A stretch of DNA of 29,600 nt from JAZRUY01 sp045598845 (GTDB lineage Bacteria; Verrucomicrobiota; Lentisphaeria; Victivallales; Victivallaceae). Below, piece by piece: positions 23,522 through 29,600 of this stretch; position 1 is the stretch's first letter; each line of letters opens with the position of its first letter. Below the pieces are notes generated by a model. It was given only the letters and a program-made list of their open reading frames with translations. It was not told the DNA's origin and did no database searches. The position numbers and the translations under genes were made by a program. The stretch lies in contig JAZRUY010000185.1 in assembly GCA_045598845.1 (NCBI GenBank), positions 1-29,600 on the forward strand, given 5' to 3'.

Positions 23522-24441
23522 TGCGTGTCCTGATTACCGGCGGGGCCGGTTTTATCGGCAGCCATATCGCCGAACTCCTGCAGGGTAAGGCGGAAATCCG
23601 AGTGCTGGACAGTCTCCGTACCGGATATCTGAAGAATCTGGACGGGCTGGATGCGGAATTCATCAAGGGGGATATCCGCGACCGCGAAACAGTCCGCCGC
23701 GCGATGCAGGGTGTCGATTATGTTTTTCATCTGGCGGCGCTCATCAGCGTGCCGGAATCGATGGAAAAAATCACCGAGTGCATCGATATCAACGGCACCG
23801 GCATGATTGTTGTGCTCGAGGAAGCCGCCCGGGCCGGTGTGAAGAAACTCTGCTTCTCCACTTCGGCCGCCGTTTACGGCGACAATCCGGTTATGCCCAA
23901 AGTCGAGACCATGCTGCCGGAGCCCAAGAGCCCGTATGCGATAACTAAACTTGACGGCGAGTTTTATTGCAAAATGTTTGCCGACACCGGCAGATTGCAG
24001 ACCGCCTGTCTGCGTTATTTCAATGTGTTCGGCCCGCGTCAGGACCCCGGCAGCGCTTATGCCGCCGCGGTTCCGATTTTCACCGCCAAAGCGGTGGCCG
24101 GTCAGCCGCTGACCATTTTCGGCGACGGTGAGCAGACCCGCGATTTCATCTACGTCAAGGATATTGCGGCCGCAAACGTCTATATGGCGACACACCCGGA
24201 ATACACCGGAGTTTACAACGTGGCTTACGGCGGCAAGATCACCATAAACGACCTTGCCCGCGAAATCATCCGGCAGACCGGTTCCTCATCGGAAATCGTC
24301 TATAAACCGGAACGCCCCGGGGATATCAAACATTCCCGCGCCTGCGTGGATAAACTGCTGGCTACCGGATTCCGGCCTTCGCACAGTTTTTCCGAAGGTA
24401 TGGCCGCCACAGTCGCTTATTTTAAAGCACAGGCGAAATGA
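23521..24441 (+). CDS. NAD-dependent epimerase/dehydratase (UDP-sugar 4-epimerase type)
   Basis: A 306-residue extended short-chain dehydrogenase. GGAGFIG (7-13) binds NAD; Ser113-115 and Tyr139-x3-Lys143 (YAITK) form the catalytic site. RYFNVFGPRQDPGSAYAAAVPIF and the DGEQTRDFIYVKDIA stretch are typical of UDP-N-acetylglucosamine and UDP-glucose 4-epimerases. It could interconvert sugar nucleotides for envelope polysaccharides, or feed sugars from the preceding catabolic genes into metabolism. The start overlaps the oxidoreductase stop by one base. A strong terminator follows. Confidence 0.88.
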   Translation: MRVLITGGAGFIGSHIAELLQGKAEIRVLDSLRTGYLKNLDGLDAEFIKGDIRDRETVRRAMQGVDYVFHLAALISVPESMEKITECIDINGTGMIVVLEEAARAGVKKLCFSTSAAVYGDNPVMPKVETMLPEPKSPYAITKLDGEFYCKMFADTGRLQTACLRYFNVFGPRQDPGSAYAAAVPIFTAKAVAGQPLTIFGDGEQTRDFIYVKDIAAANVYMATHPEYTGVYNVAYGGKITINDLAREIIRQTGSSSEIVYKPERPGDIKHSRACVDKLLATGFRPSHSFSEGMAATVAYFKAQAK

Positions 24442-24461
24442 CCGCCGGTCTGATTTTTTAT

Positions 24462-24490
24462 CGGGCTCCGTTTCCGGAGTCCGTTTTTTT
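24462..24490 (+). terminator. Rho-independent terminator after the epimerase gene
   Basis: CGGGCTCCG (24462-24470), loop TTTC, CGGAGTCCG (24475-24483), with one G:U pair, then seven T. It closes the oxidoreductase-epimerase transcript. Confidence 0.88.
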
Positions 24491-24511
24491 ATATATGACG
24501 CGGCGGGGTAT

Positions 24512-24541
24512 TTGCTAAAAGACGCAGTAGTGTAGTATAGT
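24512..24541 (+). promoter_or_regulatory. Predicted promoter of the pyr operon
   Basis: TTGCTA (24512-24517), an 18-base spacer and TATAGT (24536-24541). It leaves a leader of only about 38 bases before the pyrR start at 24586. I see no terminator hairpin in this leader. Confidence 0.6.
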
Positions 24542-24585
24542 ACAGAACAAATAAAAAACTACTGTTTTTCCATGGAGGTTAGACC

Positions 24586-25131
24586 GTGGCGGAAACTAAA
24601 CGGCTTTTTACCGGCGCGGAGATGCTTGCCGCGGCGGAGCGTCTGGCGGATGCGGTTTGCGCCGACTGCGGCGGTGATGAATTCGCTTTGGTCGGCATTT
24701 ATGTTTCCGGAGTGCCGCTGGCGGAGATGCTCTGCGGTATCATTGAGCGGAAAACCGGGCATCGACCCGCTTTAGCGAAACTGGACATTTCTTTTTACCG
24801 CGATGACATCGGGCAGCACAATGCGCTGCCGGTGATCAATGAAACGGTGATTCCTTTTGATGTCAACGATATGCGTCTGGTGCTGGTTGATGATGTTTTT
24901 GCCACCGGGCGCACGATTCGCGCGGCGCTGGACGCGCTCACGGATTACGGCCGCCCCGGTGTCATCAGGCTCGCGGTGCTGGTCGACCGCGGCGGCGGGG
25001 AATTCCCTATCCGGCCGGATTTTACGGGAATGCGCTGCGATTCTTCTCCGGACCGCAAAATCAAAGTGAGATTTACTCCTGACGGCGGGGCCGACGGAGT
25101 ATATGAAGCGGAATGGCATAAACAGGTATAA
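24586..25131 (+). CDS. pyrR: PyrR: pyr regulator / uracil phosphoribosyltransferase
   Basis: A 181-residue PyrR, which in other bacteria binds pyr mRNA in response to UMP and also makes UMP from uracil and PRPP. The PRPP motif LVLVDDVFATGRT is at 98-110, followed by GRPGVIRLAVLVDRGGGEFPIRPDF, a PyrR signature; many family members have GHRELPI where this one has GGGEFPI. The start is GTG at 24586, with GGAGG 8 bases upstream; the ATG of ATGGAGG at 24572 is in another frame. It leads a pyr operon, with pyrB 20 bases downstream. The short leader leaves little room for the attenuator that PyrR controls in Bacillus. Confidence 0.9.
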   Translation: MAETKRLFTGAEMLAAAERLADAVCADCGGDEFALVGIYVSGVPLAEMLCGIIERKTGHRPALAKLDISFYRDDIGQHNALPVINETVIPFDVNDMRLVLVDDVFATGRTIRAALDALTDYGRPGVIRLAVLVDRGGGEFPIRPDFTGMRCDSSPDRKIKVRFTPDGGADGVYEAEWHKQV

Positions 25132-25151
25132 TCTGCGGAGGATGTTCGGAT

Positions 25152-26078
25152 ATGGAGTGGACGCGTAAGGATTTGCTGAGTCTGTACGACTTGAGCGCGG
25201 AAGAAATTCTGTGTATTCTCGACACTGCCGAGGAGTTCAAACGGGTATCCCAGCGCCGGGTTAAGAAAGTGCCGGCGCTGCGCGGAAAGACCGTGGTCAA
25301 CTTTTTTGTGGAGCCGAGTACCCGCACCAGGGTTTCATTTGAATTGGCCGAGCAGCGTTTGAGCGCTGATATCGTCAATATGCAGGCGCAGGTCAGCAGT
25401 TTGCGCAAGGGGGAATCACTGCTTGATACCGTGCGCAATATCGAGTCGCTCCGGGTCGATTTGGTGGTGATGCGCCACAGCGCTACCGGAGCGCAGCAGT
25501 TTATCGCCCGGCATCTTAAGTGCGGGGTGGTCAATGCCGGAGACGGTGCCCACAGCCACCCTACCCAGGCCTTGCTGGATCTGTTTACTATCCGGGAAAA
25601 AAAAGGCGGATTCAAGGGTTTGAACGTTACTATTCTGGGAGATATTCTGCATAGCCGGGTGGCGCGCAGCAATATGTGGGGGCTGCTGAAACTGGGTGCC
25701 AATGTTACATTCGCCGGTCCTTCCACTCTGGTGCCGCGCGAGTTCGAATCGGTAGGTGTAAAGGTCTGCCACGATATGCGCGAGGCGGTACGCGATGCCG
25801 ATGTGGTTAATTTGCTGCGTATTCAGCATGAGCGTCAGGCGGACGGATTCTTCCCCAGCATCGGGGAGTATGCCCGTTTCTTCGGTATCAACCGCGATGT
25901 GGTGAAACTGATGAAACGCGATGCTTTGATCATGCATCCGGGGCCGATCAACCGCGATGTGGAACTTTCCAGCGAAGTCGCGGACGGTGAACACTCGGTG
26001 ATACTTGAACAAGTGACTAACGGACTGGCCGTGAGGATGGCGGTGTTGTTTCTGGTGGCGGGGAGGCTGAATAAATGA
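25152..26078 (+). CDS. pyrB: Aspartate carbamoyltransferase catalytic subunit
   Basis: A 308-residue PyrB, which joins carbamoyl phosphate and aspartate in the first committed step of pyrimidine synthesis. The carbamoyl-phosphate loop EPSTRTRVSFE lies at about 54-64. HPTQALLDL lies near 136-144. The aspartate-binding C-terminal half has LLRIQHERQ and HPGPINRDVE. GGAGG lies 9-13 bases before the ATG. No regulatory subunit gene (pyrI) is present here. The stop overlaps the pyrC start in ATGA. Confidence 0.95.
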   Translation: MEWTRKDLLSLYDLSAEEILCILDTAEEFKRVSQRRVKKVPALRGKTVVNFFVEPSTRTRVSFELAEQRLSADIVNMQAQVSSLRKGESLLDTVRNIESLRVDLVVMRHSATGAQQFIARHLKCGVVNAGDGAHSHPTQALLDLFTIREKKGGFKGLNVTILGDILHSRVARSNMWGLLKLGANVTFAGPSTLVPREFESVGVKVCHDMREAVRDADVVNLLRIQHERQADGFFPSIGEYARFFGINRDVVKLMKRDALIMHPGPINRDVELSSEVADGEHSVILEQVTNGLAVRMAVLFLVAGRLNK

Positions 26079-27340
26079 AATGCGTTTTCAAAAATGCCCG
26101 GGTTATCGATCCCGTGCGCAGTATAGATGAAGTGGCGGATATCGGAGTCGACGGTTCCAGAATTGCTCCGGCAGACGGGCTCGCCGGCGCCGAAATCATC
26201 GACTGCCGGGGAATGGTGCTTACCAGAGGATTCATCGATCTGCATGTGCATCTGCGCCAGCCCGGCAACACCATGGCTGAAAATGTGCATACCGGTACTG
26301 CCGCCGCGGCGGCCGGAGGATTTACCTCGGTGGTGGCGATGCCCAATACCAGCCCGGCCGCCGATAATGCCGGCCCCATCGAATTGCTGCGCAGCACCGC
26401 GGAAAAAAACGGAGTGGTGCATGTGCTGCCTTGCGGATGTATGACGAAGAATTACGAAGGCAAGGAAATGGCCGGTATCGGTTCGCTTAAATCCGCCGGA
26501 GTTGTCGCCTTGAGCGATGACGGCAGATGTATTCAGGATCATGCTTTGATGCGTCATGTGGTCGAATATGCCAAATCATTCGGATTGCCGATTCTGGATC
26601 ATTGCGAAGACAACAGTCTTGCCGCCGGCGGTGTGATGCACGAAGGTAAATGGTCGGTACTGCTGGGTATGCGCGGTATCTCCGGAGCATCGGAGGAACT
26701 GATGATAGTGCGCGATATTATTCTGGCGCGTAATATCGGCTGGAAAATCCATATGCAGCATGTCAGCATGCGCGAGAGCGTGGAGCATCTCCGTATCGCG
26801 CGCCGCCGCGGTATTCCGGTTACCGGCGAGGCGACGCCTCATCACCTTACTTTGACGGATGAGAAGATCAAAACTTATGATACTAATTACAAGATGAACC
26901 CGCCGCTCCGCAGCGAGGACGATCGTCAGGCGCTGATCGCCGGTGTACTCGACGGTACCGTAACCGTGATCGCCACCGACCATGCTCCGCATACCCGTAC
27001 TGCCAAAGAAGCGGAATTCGACAACGCCCCTTTCGGTATCATCGGTCTGGAAACTGCTTTCCCGCTCTGCTGCACCGAACTGGTGCATAATCACGGCATG
27101 GATTGGCCGGCTTTCTATTCCCTGTTCACCGCCGGCCCGGCCGGAGTGCTGGGGATGGAAAATTATTCGCTGGCCGACGGCAATCCGGCCGACATCACTC
27201 TGACCGCCCCGGATGAGGAATATACGGTTGATATCGCTTCGTTTAAGAGCAATTCCCGCAATTCACCGTTTGACGGCTGGAAGGTGAAGGGGCGGGTGCG
27301 TCTGACGATGGTGGACGGCGAAATTGTCCACCGGGTTTGA
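26075..27340 (+). CDS. pyrC: Dihydroorotase (multifunctional-complex type)
   Basis: A 421-residue dihydroorotase, which closes carbamoyl-aspartate to dihydroorotate. It has the metal motif HVHLRQPG (His57, His59), later metal-site His residues in LDHCED and HMQHVSM, and the catalytic Asp in TDHAPH near 302. The length and the RQPG variant fit the long class that often pairs with PyrB. The start overlaps the pyrB stop by 4 bases, so the subunits are probably made together. The stop lies 17 bases inside the next gene. Confidence 0.94.
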   Translation: MKCVFKNARVIDPVRSIDEVADIGVDGSRIAPADGLAGAEIIDCRGMVLTRGFIDLHVHLRQPGNTMAENVHTGTAAAAAGGFTSVVAMPNTSPAADNAGPIELLRSTAEKNGVVHVLPCGCMTKNYEGKEMAGIGSLKSAGVVALSDDGRCIQDHALMRHVVEYAKSFGLPILDHCEDNSLAAGGVMHEGKWSVLLGMRGISGASEELMIVRDIILARNIGWKIHMQHVSMRESVEHLRIARRRGIPVTGEATPHHLTLTDEKIKTYDTNYKMNPPLRSEDDRQALIAGVLDGTVTVIATDHAPHTRTAKEAEFDNAPFGIIGLETAFPLCCTELVHNHGMDWPAFYSLFTAGPAGVLGMENYSLADGNPADITLTAPDEEYTVDIASFKSNSRNSPFDGWKVKGRVRLTMVDGEIVHRV

Positions 27341-28442
27341 AGATTCCGCCCCCGCACCGCGGGCGGTAAACTGCTATATCCATGTCCCTTTCTGCCGCTC
27401 GCGCTGCGGTTATTGCGCTTTTTATAGTCAAACCGGCGGCGACCGCTCCGCCTGGCTTGCGCGCACGGTTTCCGATATTTCAGAATATTCCGCCGTCTGC
27501 CCTCCTGTCGCAACGGTCTATATCGGAGGCGGCACTCCCACGCTGTTGGTTTTAGAAGAACTGGAGCGTCTTACCGCGGCGGTGGAAAAATTGCCGCTGC
27601 TTCCGGAAGCCGAACTTTCCATCGAGGCTAATCCTGAAACTCTGGATTCCGCTAAAGTGGATTTTCTCCGCCGCCATTACAGCAGGATAAGCCTCGGCGT
27701 GCAGTCCTTTTCCGCTTCTTTCCGGGATTATCTCGGCCGCGACTGTTCCGAATCCGCCTTGGAAAAGGCGGTATCTCTGGTCCGCCGCGCCGGTTTCAAA
27801 CATTGGAATTGCGACTTGATTTACGGCATGGCCGGTCAGACGGAAGAAGATTTCGCTTCCGATGTGCTGCGGGCCGCGGAGTGCGGTGCGGATCATGTGT
27901 CATGCTATTCGCTTACCTGCGAGGAAAATTCGCGTCTGGGCGGAGAATTGCGCACGGTTTCCGATGAACTGGCGGTGAAAATGTGGGATGCGGCAGCCGG
28001 TATTCTGAATTCTTTCGGCATCCGCCGCTACGAAATCAGCAATTATGCCGGGGCAGGGTGCGAATGCCGCCATAATGTCAATGTGTGGCGCGGCGGAATT
28101 CTGCGCGGATTCGGTCCTTCAGCCGCCGGATTCGACGGGGTTGACCGTTTTACGGAGCCGCCGTCACTGGCGGACTGGCTGTCCGGTGTTTCTCCCGAGT
28201 ATGACCGCATCCCGCATTGGGAAAGACTGAACGAAATCTTCGCCGTCAATCTGCGCACCTGTGCCGGATGGACGCCGGAACTTTGGGCAGGTGTCCCCGG
28301 CGCGGATGCCTGGCAAAACCGTCTGGCCTCCGCCGGACGCCTCCCGTCGGAATGGATTGAAATTTCCGAGGAACGTATTACATTAACCCGGCTCGGACTG
28401 CTGTTTTGGAACAGTGCGGCCGAGCGCCTTATATTCGATTGA
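27324..28442 (+). CDS. hemW: HemW-like radical SAM protein
   Basis: A 372-residue radical SAM protein of the HemN/HemW group. The CRSRCGYC cluster (Cys24, Cys28, Cys31) binds the 4Fe-4S centre. It is followed by YIGGGTPTLL, SIEANPETL, RISLGVQSF, NCDLIYGMAGQT and the RRYEISNYA stretch. True HemN has an extra N-terminal part that is missing here, so HemW, a heme chaperone, is the better name. The start is TTG at 27324: an in-frame stop lies just upstream and there is no ATG, GTG or TTG between this codon and the iron-sulfur motif. It overlaps pyrC by 17 bases. Confidence 0.88.
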   Translation: MSTGFEDSAPAPRAVNCYIHVPFCRSRCGYCAFYSQTGGDRSAWLARTVSDISEYSAVCPPVATVYIGGGTPTLLVLEELERLTAAVEKLPLLPEAELSIEANPETLDSAKVDFLRRHYSRISLGVQSFSASFRDYLGRDCSESALEKAVSLVRRAGFKHWNCDLIYGMAGQTEEDFASDVLRAAECGADHVSCYSLTCEENSRLGGELRTVSDELAVKMWDAAAGILNSFGIRRYEISNYAGAGCECRHNVNVWRGGILRGFGPSAAGFDGVDRFTEPPSLADWLSGVSPEYDRIPHWERLNEIFAVNLRTCAGWTPELWAGVPGADAWQNRLASAGRLPSEWIEISEERITLTRLGLLFWNSAAERLIFD

Positions 28443-28450
28443 TTTTAAGT

Positions 28451-29290
28451 ATGGAGAAATATACAGAACACGGTTTGGAGGAGACTTCATATCCTCCGTA
28501 CAAACGTTACCTGCTGGAAATCGCCTATGACGGTACCGTTTACAGCGGCTGGCAGATTCAGCCGCATTGCATTACCGTGCAGGAGGTTTTACAGCGGGTA
28601 CTCAAAAAAATGTATGCCGGGCTGGATATTCATCTTATCGGCAGCAGCCGTACCGATGCCGGTGTTCATGCCCAGAATTTTGCCGCCAGTTATCTTACTC
28701 CGGCCAGGCCGGATATTCCCTGCGATGCAATTTTGCGGGCGGTGAACCGGCAGTTGCCTCCTGATATCCGGCTGCATACAGTATGCGAAGTGCCGCTCGG
28801 TTTTCATGCCCGCTACGATTCTTTGGGCAAAGCGTATACCTATGTGCTTAATTTAGGCGGTCCGTCGCCTTTTGCCGGGCGTTACAGCTGGATGCCGTGG
28901 CACCGGCTGGACCCGGATAAAATCCGCGCCGCCGCCGCTGAACTGACCGGCAGGCATGATTATTCCAGTTTCGTGGTTGAGCGCAGTATGATCGATGACG
29001 CGGTGCGTACTATATTCCGTATCGAAGTCAGGCAGTTCGGTCAGTTCTGCTGCTGTACTTTTGTAGGCGACGGTTTCCTTTATAAGATGATCCGTTGTCT
29101 GATGGGTACGCTGGAATTCGCCGGAGCAGGGCGCTTGTCTCCCGCACAGGTGCGCGCTATTCTCGAAGCGCGCGACCGTTCCGCCGCTCCGGAAACCGCT
29201 CCGCCGCAGGGACTGTTCCTGATGAAGGTTTTTTATGATGAGGAAAGCCGGCGGAATTTCTCCCTGACCGGCTTGCCGTTCAATTTTTGA
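28451..29290 (+). CDS. truA: tRNA pseudouridine(38-40) synthase
   Basis: A 279-residue TruA, which makes pseudouridine at positions 38-40 of tRNA anticodon stems. The catalytic Asp69 lies in GSSRTDAGVHA. Other marks are EIAYDGTVYSGWQIQP, FHARYDSLGKAYTY and GDGFLYKMIRCLMGTL. The ATG at 28451 is chosen over 28406, which lies inside hemW; it is 8 bases after the hemW stop, with no clear ribosome site, so coupling is likely. It is the last gene of the pyr transcript. No terminator is seen before the convergent purF-like gene. Confidence 0.94.
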   Translation: MEKYTEHGLEETSYPPYKRYLLEIAYDGTVYSGWQIQPHCITVQEVLQRVLKKMYAGLDIHLIGSSRTDAGVHAQNFAASYLTPARPDIPCDAILRAVNRQLPPDIRLHTVCEVPLGFHARYDSLGKAYTYVLNLGGPSPFAGRYSWMPWHRLDPDKIRAAAAELTGRHDYSSFVVERSMIDDAVRTIFRIEVRQFGQFCCCTFVGDGFLYKMIRCLMGTLEFAGAGRLSPAQVRAILEARDRSAAPETAPPQGLFLMKVFYDEESRRNFSLTGLPFNF

Positions 29291-29303
29291 TTTTTATTCC
29301 AGA

Positions 29304-29600
29304 TTAAAATTTTCCGGATCCGGTTCCGATATCCTTGCCGGTCCAGCAATAGGTGCAGACTTTCTCGCGGTCTATGCCGATGGCATCCAGCAGCCTTTCC
29401 AGTTTCTGGAATTTCAACGTGGTGAGATGCAGCTCCTTGCGGATTTCATCCACCATCGCCAGATATTTCTCCGAATTGTATTCAAGGTACGGCGCAATAA
29501 TTTCATCGGTCAGATCCGCGCGTTTTTCCAGTCTGGCGATAGCGCGGCGGGCAGCCAGATCCAACTCGGAACGGGAACGGGAGAAATTCAGAAATTTGCA
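29304..29600 (-). CDS. purF: Amidophosphoribosyltransferase (PurF-like), C-terminal part
   Basis: The last roughly 98 codons of a minus-strand gene that runs off the right edge. The frame is open to the window end, so the internal TTG at 29564 is not the real start. SRSRSELDLAARRAI, LHLTTLKFQKLERLLDAIG and the closing KVCTYCWTGKD resemble the C terminus of PurF proteins with a CTYCW motif, which I recall from Bacteroides. PurF makes phosphoribosylamine in purine synthesis. The catalytic domains are outside the window, so this call rests on the tail only. Confidence 0.65.
   Translation of the reverse strand, partial: CKFLNFSRSRSELDLAARRAIARLEKRADLTDEIIAPYLEYNSEKYLAMVDEIRKELHLTTLKFQKLERLLDAIGIDREKVCTYCWTGKDIGTGSGKF

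Overview
The window is a 29.6 kb piece of bacterial chromosome of moderately high GC. A Minf_1886-family protein, an Mla-type lipid transport operon, a sugar-degradation locus and the gene content suggest a Gram-negative bacterium of the PVC group, perhaps Lentisphaerota (Victivallis-like). That placement is inference; there is no rRNA gene to test it.

Layout. 1-5028 (+): the 3' end of fabF, a LysM lipoprotein, then phoH, a PgpH-type 7TM-HD phosphodiesterase and ybeY in a tight row. 5025-11298 (-): a long leftward run of ffh, a membrane-anchored helical protein, mlaE, mlaF, mlaD, a Minf_1886 protein and a stand-alone 5'-3' exonuclease. 11466-12946 (+): accD with a near-consensus promoter, the SRP RNA gene, and a small glycogen-binding-type (CBM48) protein. 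12947-16792: a defence island. 16900-24441 (+): a sodium:solute symporter, a secreted GH2-like glycosidase, a Gfo/Idh/MocA oxidoreductase and an NAD-dependent sugar epimerase. 24586-29290 (+): pyrR-pyrB-pyrC-hemW-truA, almost without gaps. The 3' end of a purF-like gene lies on the minus strand at the right edge.

The main discovery is in the defence island. An HpaII-type (CCGG) cytosine-5 DNA methyltransferase gene is cut in two by inversion of about 0.63 kb. The start codon and motif I are on the minus strand (13008-13565). Motif II to the C terminus is on the plus strand (13640-14548). The cut ends carry a 10-bp perfect inverted repeat (13011-13020 and 13630-13639). Flipping the segment across this repeat joins the halves exactly in frame, giving a 487-residue enzyme with normal spacing from motif I to motif II. 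A rightward sigma70-like promoter lies just outside the left repeat. Downstream come the overlapping HpaII-type endonuclease, a Vsr mismatch endonuclease with altered active-site residues, and a serine recombinase that looks like the Bacteroides Mpi master invertase. The simplest model is a phase-variable restriction-modification locus caught in the OFF orientation, with a candidate invertase next door. That Mpi acts on this site is inference.

The split methyltransferase and endonuclease are visibly AT-rich compared with the rest of the window, which suggests recent transfer. The vsr and invertase genes have host-like composition. I found no tRNA, rRNA, CRISPR array or insertion sequence.
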